Shown here: piece by piece, positions 1 through 18,636 of the stretch
How the letters are laid out: every line of letters begins with the position of its first letter
How positions within the stretch are numbered: position 1 is the stretch's first letter
From: Luzula sylvatica
Taxonomy: Eukaryota > Streptophyta > Magnoliopsida > Poales > Juncaceae
Reading direction: 5' to 3'
Assembly (NCBI GenBank): GCA_946800325.1
Contig: OX326956.1
Coordinates: 49,275,052 to 49,339,051 of the forward strand
Length of the DNA stretch: 64,000 nt
Notes under the pieces: model-generated
Databases searched by the model: none
What the model was told of the DNA's origin: nothing
The model's input: only the letters and a program-made list of their open reading frames with translations
Position numbers and translations under genes: made by a program

Positions 1-1603
1 AAAACAAGTAAACTCCAAAAAATAATTTTTTTGATAATTTTTTTAAAAATTATATCCACACACCACACTTGAACCCTAAATTTTGTAAAATTTCATTTTG
101 CACCGTTCTAATCACTACAAATTATGATATTCGCAAACAAGCCCCACGTACCAGAACAAACTAGCGCATCCAAACAAACAAGCCCTTAATCAGTTAATCT
201 TACAAATCTGTGGGCGAACAATTGGCAAGTGAGAGACCCGATCGCACGAACCAATCTTAATTAAGATATTCATGCGGACCATTATAGCCCGCATCCTTAT
301 TTCAAGCGGACGTCATCACAACACAACTCAACATGACAGAAATCCAAACCGGATCCATTAACCACTTCCTGCAGCACAACTTACCCCGACTACGAGGATA
401 ATGACTGACGTGTGGTCCCACCCGTGTATATTTCCAATTAACTTCCCGTTTGATACCTCACGGTCACGGAGATGTCTCTCGACGTGTCAGGATCTCATTG
501 GTTGCCTCTGAGAAAATAAGGGTTGTCTGTCTGAAAAGCTATTGACAAAAGTTCAAATACACACTTACAAGATATTAAATTTTATTACCATGTAAGGACA
601 TTATTTACATGTTCTTTCCATGTTTAAACATTTGGGTACGAGCACGTGATATTATGTTAATTATTAGGGGTGGAATTGTAAAATTACAAGGCCAAAGAAC
701 CCTTCGCCTCTAATCACCCTACCTTTTATTCTTCGATAACCTCTATTTCTCTCTCTTTACTCAGCCGTCGACCCCTGAATCCAAAACCTCTCCTTTCTCC
801 GCCCCCAAATCGCCAATTCTCGTACCATCATCATTGCCTATCCAATCACACCAATTCGAAGTTAATTTGTGTGATTAATCTTGTTTTTTTTCGTTTATTT
901 CCCAAAATCGGAAACCCAAAAACCGGGAAGGAAAAAGGATAAAAATTCGGAAATTTTGAAATTTAGTTCTCCCTCCAAACAAGGACCGTCACCTTGTCTT
1001 GTTTGATTGTGCTGTACTAACAGCCAATCGTGTCTAAATTTAATCCGAAGGTTTAATCTTCCAATTTGGGTGCTTTTAGGTGGGTTTATTCGTAGAAATA
1101 CCGCTTTTGCATTTATTTTTCACACGTGAAGTTGCTTGCTTGAGTACTTGTTATGTGATTTGGTTTTGTGGTGTTGATTGGATTTCTAGGGTTTGAATTT
1201 GGGCTTTCGTGATCCGTTTTGTTGCTTTGTCCTGTTTTATCTACGGATCCATGTCTTTTCGGCCTGATCTGGCTGTTCTGATTATCGATTCACAAATTCG
1301 TTTTCTTTGCAGTTTTCATAGATTGAACATAGAATGAATTTGATTTTGACTTTTAATCAACCGCTTATTTATCTTTCAAAGTACGTAGCATTGAAATACA
1401 CATCATGTTTTGATCGTTTTATTGCCTGTTTTGTAAAATATATTCTCAAATGCTAATGTTTGAATACAACTAGTTGTTATTTTCTGTAATCGAACATGAT
1501 TTAACTTCTGAAAACCAAAAATTAGATTTGAACTAACATCAATTCTACTTCAATTTTAACAGATAGCGAGAAAAGACCTGAATTGACTATTCTTAATGTA
1601 AGG
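1..1603 (+). promoter_or_regulatory. Upstream region and 5' leader of the CHR5-like gene
   Basis: No coding region is visible. A pyrimidine-rich stretch around 700-800, rich in CTCT and TTCTC, is typical of a TATA-less plant core promoter. The sequence just before the start codon ends in a good 3' splice site (AG at 1561-1562), so a leader intron probably separates an untranslated first exon from the start exon. I could not fix its donor. Nothing else is recognised in positions 1-700. Confidence 0.4.
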
Positions 1604-9069
<7,466 letters not shown>

Positions 9070-9479
9070 TGGAAATTAGGGTTTAGTTGCGTGTGGTTTT
9101 AGAAATTGGAAGTTCCGAGTCGAAGCAAGGGAAATGAAGAGATGTGGATGGATACAGTGCATATATTTTTCTGCATGAAAGGGGAGGGAAAAGAGAGGAT
9201 TTTTATGTAGTTTAGTAAGATTTATACAGGAAGAGCTACTTAATGTTTTAAGGAATATTTTTTTGTTAAATCTATATTAAGATGTAATAACAACTTTTTA
9301 CATTGCAATATATTAACATTTCTTATTGGTTGGCTTGCTTAACCTTTAAATTTAAATTAACCAAATTTAGATTATAGAACGTGCTTCTCAAGAATAATAT
9401 ATTAACATCGCACAAGTTTAACTGTTTCATAAATAATGTACAACAAATTTAAATTAACCAAATTGTGATATGATTGAAT
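9070..9479. other. Convergent intergenic spacer and 3' UTRs
   Basis: CHR5 (plus) and the SNM1-like gene (minus) end only 410 bp apart, stop to stop. AT-rich stretches such as 9240-9320 could supply polyadenylation signals for both. Their 3' UTRs probably approach each other or overlap. Confidence 0.5.
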
Positions 9480-9663
9480 TCACAAATCTGAGAGGAGAAG
9501 CGATCGCATAGAATCTGCACTTTGGGGGCCATTGTTATTTACACTTGGAATTATATGTTCAGGGTTTATAAGTCGCACAAACTCTCTTAATTCACTGAAG
9601 CTACTGTGCTCACTATATGGGACTTCGTATCTGTATAAAATCAATAATTTTCGTAAGACCATC

Positions 9664-9702
<39 letters not shown>

Positions 9703-12700
9703 CCTGATAACGGTACCTTGCTGCCACCTTCTTCCATTAGCTTTTTTCGTCCCTTTTCCAAATGACCAGCCAGTTGGTGAAAATGCAACAATTAGATCAT
9801 ACTGGCCCTGTCCACGTTTATATAGATATAAGTTACACGTGTCATTTTGTAGGGTCATAAATGATAATTTAAGATTCTGAACTTACAGCGTATTGGTTAG
9901 AAATGTGTTTCATGCGTTTGAAGCTCGCAAGGGACCACATAGGGACGACATGAATGTTGCTTTCGGTCTCATTTGAGGTCAACCACTGCATTTGCTCTTG
10001 CGGCAACTCCAAGCACCGCAAAATACTCAGTTTCGCAGCTGCAACATATATCTTCTTCTTCAGAACACGAGCTACCTCCAAAAATACCCTTTCTTTTCCT
10101 AATCAATCATTGGTTCAGTTCAAAAGTTAATTTACATCCCAAGAGATCTCAAAGAGAGAGAGAGAGAGGAGAGAGAGAGTACCGATTGTGTAGCTACCAA
10201 TGAGGAAGAGTGTTTTTGGATTGAATGCTTCGGCCTGGATAGCCTCTATAACAAACTGTACTACCGCTTCTTGTTTTGGAAAGTCATACTGTACATCATA
10301 ACAAGATAACCAAATTAAAATATCAAAATGAGAAATAAATTATATGAATTGGTACCTGAGGATTACAATAGGTAGTATCGAGGATAAGAGTGTGAACACG
10401 AAATTTCTGCAAGATCGAGTTATTCCCCATGTCTGACGAAAAACGAAAATCGCCAGTATGCAAAACAACCTGACCAAATAAATAAATAAAAATAAGAAAA
10501 GGACAAAATTGTTAGAGACGAGTAAATAAATAACAAACATTGCCATTGGGAGGTTCAAAGAGAAGAATGAGTGAGCCAGGACAATGATTTGCATCGAAGC
10601 AATATACATTAACACCGCCTATATTAATTTTTTTGTTTAGAGGCAAAATGGATATCATATCCATCGGGACCCCGATTTTGAGGCTAACGAGGCGTGCAGT
10701 AATGGCTGAGCAATATATTTTTCCGTGGCAAAATTTCTTTGTAAGCCCTTGATAATCTATAAAACGAAAATATAAATAAAAATAAAAAAGAAAAAGAATA
10801 AATTTGTATAGATAAATTAGACTTACGGTCCATATGGAAGTGGGTAAGGAACCAATGGGAACAGCCTCCTCCTAAAAATTTAAATGCATCCTGATATGTG
10901 AAATAATTTGAATTAATTAATGTAAAATACTAAAATAGTAGGGGCTGATTTGCAAAAAAAAAATTGTGAAGGAGATAAATTTATGGTACCACGCGGAATG
11001 GAGTTCCGGGTACGCAACACCAAGAAGGGATATCTCGTACTGCTCGTTTGTTGGTAGTACCTTTCTTTGCAGAATTCTTCTTTGAAGTAATATTTGTAAC
11101 GATATTCTTTTTAATGGGTTTTTTAAGACTGAGGTTCCGGTTCGGGTTGGAACCCGAACCGATGAAATATTGGGTTATTAATTTATTACCACCCAAGGGT
11201 ATGTTTGCCTTTTTACATGTGAATGAATTTGTAAAGCCAAGGGGAGTATTATCATCATTGTTTTTGTTATGGAGCTCGCTTAATGAATTCATAATTTTCT
11301 TTCTTGATCCAATACTAGTTATTCCTATATTCAGAAGATCCTACAATATAATATTTGCAATATGATTAATTTTAATATCAAACAAAATTAAAAAAAATAA
11401 TAAATGAATAAAGATAGATAGATACCTCTTCGGTTAGAGATTTAAGGGTATCCCAGTCAATCTCCTCTTTGACGAAAATTTCCTCATATTTACATAATCC
11501 TAGATTCTTTAGCCATTCAATAACAGAGTTTTTGCCAACATTTTCTTGAGCCAAATTTGATTTTGTATCGCATATTGAACCTGGTTCCTGAAAATTTTAT
11601 AGTTTAATAAATAAAGAGATATAGTAAAAAAATCAGACTAATTTGTCTCAATCAAAATAAGGTGTATGGACTAACTAAAAGCGAGAAAATGAATGTGGGT
11701 CTTGTTTTTTCAAGCATAAAGCTTACAAATTTGGAAAAGGGTCACACCTCAGAAATTTCAGATTTGTCGAGGCAATCATTCGTGTGAAGTTGCCTGGATT
11801 CTTCGCTCAAATCAGACAAATCAAATCCACATAAAGGGCATTCGATTAATAAATTAGCCCCTATACTATTATCCATCTCAATATCGTACTCCAAACAACA
11901 GTTCATCGATTCATTAAGTTGTGTGGAGTCTTCAAAATCAAAATCACTTTTGGGCATCTCTGATTTGGATCCCGATTCTACTAGTTTTGATTCAATTGAC
12001 TTCAAATGATACTGCCCTTTAAGATTGGCATCGAGTTTGTTTTTCTCATTTGGGCTTTTCTCAATTAATTTTAATTTTCTCGATTGCTCGAAAGCAAAAT
12101 CTAATGGTTGATTAAATCCATCATTAGAAAACATAGGTATTTGGTCTGAATCCACTAGATTTGGTTCTATACTATTTCGTACTGTTTGTAACTCAACAGG
12201 CGAAGAATCCGGCAAATTTCCACCATTTTCATCAAACTCAGGTGATAACAAACAAGCGTACCTAGGAGTGATCAATGGAGTTTCAGTAATTGGAAAATCT
12301 AATGAAGACCAACAAAAATTGGAACTCAAATCGACCACAAATTTCTGCTCAACAGGAGATAAAATCTCCTCTTTCTCATCACATCCTTCTGGAAAACGGC
12401 AGGAAGGCCTCGAATCAAGATCTTGATCTCCAGGTACCGTACTACAAACCCTAGAAACGACTCCCATTTCCTCGATGGGGGCACTTTGCCTGCCAGATGA
12501 GCGAGCAAATCTCGGTTTCTTCTCTGGGCGCGAGACTTTGCAAGGTTCTGGGGGCTGGGAGCTTGCAGTTTTACGAAGAGAAGAAGGACGTACGACAGAA
12601 CTGGGATTCTGAAAATCATCGTCACTGTCTCCATTGGAATGAAAAGAAAGAGCTTGGGTAAGCAAGCCTTGATGTTGCGGGATGGGCTTTGGTGTAGTGC

Positions 12701-12737
12701 ATGGTTTCTTCTTTGACGATTTAGGGTTTAAGGGCAT
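9480..12737 (-). CDS. SNM1: DNA cross-link repair nuclease, SNM1/PSO2-like (UBZ-SAM-metallo-beta-lactamase)
   Basis: Nuclear beta-CASP metallo-beta-lactamase exonuclease, a family acting in inter-strand cross-link and oxidative damage repair. Ten exons, 5' to 3' on the minus strand: 12737-11748, 11587-11426, 11340-10990, 10890-10827, 10756-10539, 10469-10356, 10288-10183, 10098-9887, 9807-9704, 9630-9480. The total is 2472 nt (823 aa). Visible parts: a long polar N-terminus; a UBZ4-type finger CPLC...H...C (about 300-325); a SAM-like helical region (about 349-410) ending TEEDLLNIGITSIG; the catalytic HFHMDH motif (518-523); DANHCPGS; HTGDFR (599-604); DTTYCNP; FLIGSYTIGKER; PTGW; and the terminal YSEHSSF histidine motif. 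All catalytic motifs are present, so it looks functional. The ATG at 12737 is the first in frame; the frame extends upstream without another ATG. Two late introns (9631-9703, 10099-10182) have CT microsatellites just after the donor. Confidence 0.93.
9665..9702 (+). repeat. (GA)n / (CT)n microsatellite in the last SNM1-like intron
   Basis: Almost pure GA repeat on the plus strand. On the coding strand it is a CT run that starts at the GT donor of the last intron (9631-9703). A second GA-rich tract at about 10154-10180 occupies the same place in the intron 10099-10182. Confidence 0.9.
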
Positions 12738-12904
12738 ACTATCGCTCGTAGAGAAGAGAGAAGAGAAGAGGCAAAGATTCAAACTTTGTAGAGTGAAAAC
12801 GAAGAAGAAGAAAAGAAGCGGGAGGAGACAAGTGTTCCTTTGGGAAGTGGGGAAGCGAATAGCGAATCAGAGTAGTTACCCCCTTTCTAAAAATATTCCT
12901 AAAA

Positions 12905-12936
<32 letters not shown>

Positions 12937-12960
12937 GATAATATTCCAAAAATAACCCAA
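12738..12960. promoter_or_regulatory. 5' flank of the SNM1-like gene with a poly(T) tract
   Basis: Sequence immediately upstream of the SNM1-like start. It contains a purine-rich (coding strand CT-rich) leader at 12740-12835 and a T homopolymer of more than 25 bases around 12909-12936. No clear TATA box. Confidence 0.4.
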
Positions 12961-13550
12961 AACGAATTTTTAAATTCCGTCCTTCAAATTTATAAAATTT
13001 TAATTGAAAATTTGATATATTTCTCCCAAATTTTTACCATAACATTTTTATCATTTAATTAATACATTTAGTTAAAATAATAACTAGTACATATTGGATT
13101 TTAACTTAATACATAATTAAATATTTATTCGAATTCATAAATTTAAATAAATTTCAATGAATATTTAATTATATTTTTTAATTAAATATAATTGTTCTAT
13201 AATGGAGAATTCGGCGGTTATATTTTGGGGAGTAATTTTTTTTAAGATAAATTTATTGCACTCCAAAATGTACCCGCCCGAATTCTCCATTATTGAACAG
13301 TTACATTTAATTAACGTGATAATTAAAACATATAATTAAATATTCATTAAAATTTATTCAAATTTATGAATTCGAATAAATATTAAGTATGTATTAAGTT
13401 AACAGCTAACATGTATTAGTTATCATTTTAATTAAATATACTAACCGAAATTATCCAAATTTTACCACATCATCCTCTATGTTCTAATTAATATATTTAA
13501 TTAAAATGATAACTAGTACATGTTAACTGTTAACTTAATACGTAACTAGC
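12960..13550. mobile_element. AT-rich inverted-repeat element (foldback MITE, degraded)
   Basis: Arms of roughly 230 bp at about 13000-13225 and 13270-13480 are inverted copies, centred on a loop at 13226-13270. The loop flanks read ATGGAGAATTCGGCGG and CCGCCCGAATTCTCCAT-like sequence. Part of an arm recurs again at 13430-13550. The centre (AATGGAGAATTC, ACATTTTGG) resembles the middle of the larger foldback at 52173-53185, so the two belong to one family. Ends and target duplication were not found. Confidence 0.65.
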
Positions 13551-14706
13551 TGCGCATGTATGGTTCGTACATGACTATCTATCGATTTCCTAACATGACC
13601 ATTAATCAATCAATTGGTCTTTTATCTTCATGTTTATTTGAATGCTGATTGTAAATTTCTAAGAAATAACCTGATCTAGAGGTCTTCGATCCTGCATTGA
13701 AACCGAGTACAAATCCTTGGCCTTGGCTACTTCATAATCAATCCAACTTCAATACGTTCTTCACGAACTATTCATATCATCCAATACTCTCCCGACTCTC
13801 TATTGCGGTGACATTAAATGATTAAAGCTACACACCTCACATCTAGTCTCTTTTTACACCATAACCAAACATATAAAGAGTGATTATCACTTCGTGTGCG
13901 AAACAGGTTGCAACCAAGAATAAAATTGTCCGATTCTTATGTTTTTAGATCAATTGGCATATGCTTAAACCAAGGGCTCTCTGCACAATGGTCTCGATAT
14001 CTTTGGTTCAAGCTTACCGTCGAAATATTGCGGGCTTCATTTTCGCTTGAGAGGGGTTGTTAGAACAGATACATGTGCTGTCCAGTTTTGGGATAAATGG
14101 AGAAGATCAGTTCACTTAATGCAATTGACATAATGATTAGATGAGCTTTAGTCATGCAGTTAGTGAATCAATGGTCTAGATTTATTTACGTAATTACTAT
14201 CTTTAGATTGATTTAACTTTAAATAACAATGTAATTTTGTAAATCATTTATAAATGTTAAATTAATCCTTCAAAATGATACCCAGCATTGGAAGTCAGTG
14301 TGAAATATGAAATTATTAATTGGCATGTACTACTAGTTCATGCCAGTCTTACTGGTGGCAATCATACCTCTATCTTGAGATGTCTATATAACAAAAAAAA
14401 TCAAGGAAAGAAACCAAAGTGATTAAAAAAAATTACCAAAACAGTAAAGAAATGAAAAAATATTTTAATTACAACAACTACTGAAAACATCGTTTATCAA
14501 ACAACACGAAGAAACTAGTATAACATTCATAATAATTAGATTCTTGGTTGCAACCCAAATCTCCATGCTTGAAAAGCTGTACATACTAGAGCCACTTAGA
14601 AATCACTTCATTTAGAACCTTATCAAATTTGAGCATTATTTCATTCAACAACTTTCCTCCCCCATCAAAGAGCATGTTATATGTCACGAAATCATTTCAG
14701 CTAATG
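13551..14706. other. Intergenic, no feature recognised
   Basis: No supported ORF. It includes the 3' flank of the PPR gene (14460-14706). The 13650-14100 stretch has a less AT-rich composition than its surroundings and might be an old gene or transposon relic, but I could not assign it. Confidence 0.3.
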
Positions 14707-17700
14707 CTATAGGTCACCACATCCCGACACAATTCCCCGAGAAATCATTTCAGCTAACATCTTTTCAGCCTTTCCAGTTTCCCCTTGTTTGCGGAAGCCA
14801 TTCAAAAGGACACTATAGGTCACTATATCCGGCTCAATTCCCCGAGAAATCATTTCATCTAACATTTTTTCAGCCTTTTCCATTTCCCCTTTTTTTCCAA
14901 AGCCATCTACAAGGATGCAATAGGTCACCACATTCGGCTCAATTCCCCGAGAAATCATTTCACGTAGCACTTTTTCAGCATTTTCCATTTCCCCTTTTTT
15001 TCCAAAGCCATCTATGAGGATACTATAGGTCACCACATTCGGCACAATTCCCCGAGAAATCATTTCATGTAACACTGTCTCAGCCTTCTCCATTTCCCCT
15101 TTCTTGGCGAAGCCATCCACAAGGCTGGTATAGTTCACCACATTCGGCTCAATCCCCCGACAAATCATTTCATCTAACATTTTTTCAGCCTTTTCCATTT
15201 CACCTTTTTTGCAGAAGCCATCCACAAAAGAATTATAAGTCACTACATTCGGCTCGGCTCCCCGAGAAATCATTTCATGTAACATTATTTCTGCCTTTTC
15301 AATCGCCTCTTTTTTGCAAAAGACATCGATAAGCGTGCTATAAGTTACAACATTAGGCTCAATTCCCCGAGAAATCATTTCACGTAACAGTTTTTCCGCC
15401 TTTTGTATTTCTCCTTTTTTGCACAAGCCATCTAGAACCGTGCTATAAGATACAACATCCGGCTTAATTCCCCGAGAAATCATTTCACGGAACAGTTTTT
15501 CCGCCTTTTGTATTTCTCCTTTTTTGCACAAACCATCTAGAACCGTGCTATAAGATACAACATCCGGCTTAATTCCCCGAGAAATCATTTCATCTAACAA
15601 CTTTTCACCCTTTTCCGTTTTCCCATTTTTGCAGAAGCTACTCACAAGGATGTTGTAAGTCATTATATCCGGCTCAATTCCTCGAGAAATCATTTCATCT
15701 AACATATTTTGTGCCTTCTCCATTACCCCTTTTATGCAGAAGCCGTTCACGAGGGTGTTATAAGTCACGACATTTGGCACAATACCCCGAGAATTCATTT
15801 CATCTAACATCTTTTCAGCCTTTTCCATTTCCCCTTTTTTGCCGAAGCCATCCACAAGGATGTTATAGGTCATCACATCCGGCTCAATTCCGCGATAAAT
15901 CATTTCATCTAACATTTTTTCAGCCTTTTCCAATTCCCCTTTTTTGCAGAAGCCATCCACACAAGAGTTATAAGTGACTACATTCGGCAAAATTCCCCGA
16001 GAAATCATTTCATCTAATATTTGTTCAGCCTCCTCCATTTCCCCTATTTTGCCGAAACCATCCACAAGGTTGTTATAGGTGAACACATTCGGCGCGATTC
16101 CCTGAGAAATCATTTTATCTAACATTTTTTCAGCTTTTTCCATTTCCCCTTTTCTGGCAAAACCATTCATAAGGATGCTATATGTCACCACATTCGGCAT
16201 AATACCCCGAGAAATCATTTCATCTAATATTTTTTCAGCCTTTCCCATTTCCTCTTTTTTCCCAAAGCCGTCTACAAGGATGCTATAGGTCACCACGTTC
16301 GGCACAATTCCCCGAGAAATCATTTCACGTAACATTTTTTCAGCCTTTTCTAAATCCCCTTTTTTGCCATAGCCATCGACAAGGCTAGTATATGTCACCA
16401 CATTCGGCACAATTCCACGAGAAATCATTTCATCTACCATCTTTTCAGCCTTTTCCATTTCTCCTTTTTTACCGAAGCCATCCACAAGGTTGTTATAGGT
16501 CACCACATTCGGCACAATTCCCCGAGAAATCATTTCATCTAACATTTTTTCAGCCTTTTCCATTTCCCCTTTTTTTCCAAAGCCATCTATGAGGATACTA
16601 TAGGTCACCACATTCGGCACAATTCCCCGAGAAATCATTTCATGTAACACTGTCTCAGCCTTCTCCATTTCCCCTTTCTTGGCGAAGCCATCCACAAGGC
16701 TGGTATAGTTCACCACATTCGGCTCAATCCCCCGACAAATCATTTCATCTAACATTTTTTCAGCCTTTTCCATTTCACCTTTTTTGCAGAAGCCATCCAC
16801 AAAAGAATTATAAGTCACTACATTCGGCTCGGCTCCCCGAGAAATCATTTCATGTAACATTATTTCTGCCTTTTCAATCGCCTCTTTTTTGCAAAAGACA
16901 TCGATAAGCGTGCTATAAGTTACAACATTAGGCTCAATTCCCCGAGAAATCATTTCACGTAACAATTTTTCCGCCTTTTGTATTTCTCCTTTTTTGCACA
17001 AGCCATCTAGAACCGTGCTATAAGATACAACATCCGGCTTAATTCCCCGAGAAATCATTTCACGGAACAGTTTTTCCGCCTTTTGTATTTCTCCTTTTTT
17101 GCACAAACCATCTAGAACCGTGCTATAAGATACAACATCCGGCTTAATTCCCCGAGAAATCATTTCATCTAACAACTTTTCACCCTTTTCCGTTTTCCCA
17201 TTTTTGCAGAAGCTACTCACAAGGATGTTGTAAGTCATTATATCCGGCTCAATTCCTCGAGAAATCATTTCATCTAACATATTTTGTGCCTTCTCCATTA
17301 CCCCTTTTATGCAGAAGCCGTTCACGAGGGTGTTATAAGTCACGACATTTGGCACAATACCCCGAGAATTCATTTCATATAACATCTTTTCTGCCTTCTC
17401 CATTTCCCCTTTTATGCAAAAACCGTTCACGAGGGTGTTATAAGTCACAACATTTGGCACAATACCCCGAGAATTCATTTCATGTAACATCTTTTCTGTC
17501 TTCTCCATTTCCCCTTTTCTGCAGTAGCCGCTCACGAGGGTGTTATAAGTCACTTTATCCGGCTCAATACCCCCAGAAATCATATCATGTACCGTATTTT
17601 CTGCCTTTTCCATTTCCCCTTTTTTGCAGAAGCTATACGCAAGGGTGTTATAAGTCACTATATCCGGCTTAATTCCGCGAGAAATCATATCATGTACCGT

Positions 17701-18636
17701 ATTTTCTGCCTTTTCCATTTCCCCTTTTTTGCAGAAGCTATACGCAAGGGTGTTATAAGTCACTATATCCGGCTTAATTCCGCGAGAAATCATATCATGT
17801 ACCGTATTTTCTGCCTTTTCTGTTGCCCAATTTTTGCAAAAGCCCATCACGAGGGTGCTATAACTTATTACATCCGGCTCAATTCCCCGAGAAATCATAT
17901 CATCGAACAAATTTTCTGCCTTTCCTATTGCTCCTTGTTTGCAGAAGAATTTCACGAGGGTGTTATACGTGATAACATTGGGCGAAATACCCAAACCATC
18001 CATTTCATGAAACAATACCTCGACCTTATCCAAATCACCTGTCATGCATATCTCTTTCAAAATTATGTTGTATGAGAACACATCGGTCTTGCACCCCATG
18101 TCAGGCATTTTGTCAAACACCATGGCTACGGCTTCCGAAACCCTCTTGTCCAAACAAAGACCTTTTATAAGGGAATTCAAAATAAAGCTATCGGCCCGCA
18201 TCCCATCCTTAACTAACCGTCCCAAAAAAACAAATGCAACGGTAACCTGTTTAGCACGGCAACAGTAGTCTATTAGGGTCGTGTAAGTATACTCATCTGG
18301 ATAAATTCCAGCTTCGCTCATGCGATTAACAATGGAAATTACAACAGTGAAGTACTGGCAATTGTCTTTGTAATCCATTACGCATGTCTCCTTTAAGAGC
18401 CCATTAAATGAAAAGACGGATGGCTTGTGAGAAAGCAACAATTGATCGAGCATGCGAACTGCTGCTTTAATTGAGCGTTTCTCCTTTTTCAACAGTGTAT
18501 TTACGGAATTGGATTTGACAGCGTTTGTTGAGAGGCGAATTGAAAGGCGTTTATGGCGAGATGAAGGCTTCTGAGTTGGGCTAGGAATGGAGGTCTTGAA
18601 GGGGAAAGAGATGGTGTAAGGTAGTAGTGTCGCCAT
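14707..18636 (-). CDS. P-class pentatricopeptide repeat protein, RFL (restorer-of-fertility-like) type
   Basis: Intronless, about 1309 aa from the ATG at 18636. The open frame runs 10 codons further upstream but has no ATG. The Ser/Thr- and basic-rich N-terminus (MATLLPYTISF...) fits an organelle targeting peptide. It is followed by about 35 tandem P-type PPR motifs of 35 residues (consensus VVTYNxLVDGFCKKGEMEKAEKMLDEMISRGIxPN), with no E, DYW or SMR domain. The first motifs resemble RFL proteins, which bind mitochondrial transcripts and help process them; RFLs usually have 10-20 motifs, so this one is unusually long. Repeats are very alike: motifs 7 and 8 are identical over 105 bp of DNA, and motifs 11-18 recur as 26-33 with about one mismatch in 820 bp. 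The last motif decays (IVSGCGDL then stop), so the C-terminus may be truncated. An alternative is a non-RFL P-class factor. Confidence 0.92.
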   Translation of the reverse strand: MATLLPYTISFPFKTSIPSPTQKPSSRHKRLSIRLSTNAVKSNSVNTLLKKEKRSIKAAVRMLDQLLLSHKPSVFSFNGLLKETCVMDYKDNCQYFTVVISIVNRMSEAGIYPDEYTYTTLIDYCCRAKQVTVAFVFLGRLVKDGMRADSFILNSLIKGLCLDKRVSEAVAMVFDKMPDMGCKTDVFSYNIILKEICMTGDLDKVEVLFHEMDGLGISPNVITYNTLVKFFCKQGAIGKAENLFDDMISRGIEPDVISYSTLVMGFCKNWATEKAENTVHDMISRGIKPDIVTYNTLAYSFCKKGEMEKAENTVHDMISRGIKPDIVTYNTLAYSFCKKGEMEKAENTVHDMISGGIEPDKVTYNTLVSGYCRKGEMEKTEKMLHEMNSRGIVPNVVTYNTLVNGFCIKGEMEKAEKMLYEMNSRGIVPNVVTYNTLVNGFCIKGVMEKAQNMLDEMISRGIEPDIMTYNILVSSFCKNGKTEKGEKLLDEMISRGIKPDVVSYSTVLDGLCKKGEIQKAEKLFREMISRGIKPDVVSYSTVLDGLCKKGEIQKAEKLLREMISRGIEPNVVTYSTLIDVFCKKEAIEKAEIMLHEMISRGAEPNVVTYNSFVDGFCKKGEMEKAEKMLDEMICRGIEPNVVNYTSLVDGFAKKGEMEKAETVLHEMISRGIVPNVVTYSILIDGFGKKGEMEKAEKMLDEMISRGIVPNVVTYNNLVDGFGKKGEMEKAEKMVDEMISRGIVPNVVTYTSLVDGYGKKGDLEKAEKMLREMISRGIVPNVVTYSILVDGFGKKEEMGKAEKILDEMISRGIMPNVVTYSILMNGFARKGEMEKAEKMLDKMISQGIAPNVFTYNNLVDGFGKIGEMEEAEQILDEMISRGILPNVVTYNSCVDGFCKKGELEKAEKMLDEMIYRGIEPDVMTYNILVDGFGKKGEMEKAEKMLDEMNSRGIVPNVVTYNTLVNGFCIKGVMEKAQNMLDEMISRGIEPDIMTYNILVSSFCKNGKTEKGEKLLDEMISRGIKPDVVSYSTVLDGLCKKGEIQKAEKLFREMISRGIKPDVVSYSTVLDGLCKKGEIQKAEKLLREMISRGIEPNVVTYSTLIDVFCKKEAIEKAEIMLHEMISRGAEPNVVTYNSFVDGFCKKGEMEKAEKMLDEMICRGIEPNVVNYTSLVDGFAKKGEMEKAETVLHEMISRGIVPNVVTYSILIDGFGKKGEMENAEKVLREMISRGIEPNVVTYCILVDGFGKKGEMEKAEKMLDEMISRGIEPDIVTYSVLLNGFRKQGETGKAEKMLAEMISRGIVSGCGDL
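14981..15802 (-). repeat. Internal segmental duplication in the PPR gene, copy 1
   Basis: Matches 16556-17377 at an offset of exactly 1575 bp (15 PPR motifs). By eye the only difference is G15390 versus A16965, a synonymous Leu change. It covers about eight motifs, with both breakpoints inside conserved motif cores. Confidence 0.9.
16556..17377 (-). repeat. Internal segmental duplication in the PPR gene, copy 2
   Basis: Partner of 14981-15802. The near identity points to recent unequal crossing-over or gene conversion inside the repeat array. Confidence 0.9.
17581..17790 (-). repeat. Two identical adjacent 105-bp PPR units
   Basis: 17581-17685 and 17686-17790 read the same, base for base, by eye. 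They encode two consecutive motifs with the unusual core TYNTLAYSFCKKGEMEKAEN. Such identity implies a very recent tandem duplication. Confidence 0.88.

Noticed and set aside
1583..1603. Upstream in-frame extension of the CHR5 start
   Set aside because: Begins at TTG, and an AG acceptor lies just before; the conserved MAFF start is at 1604.
15711..17672. Plus-strand frames (SRGCYKS repeats) opposite the PPR gene
   Set aside because: Antisense shadows of the regular 105-bp PPR units.
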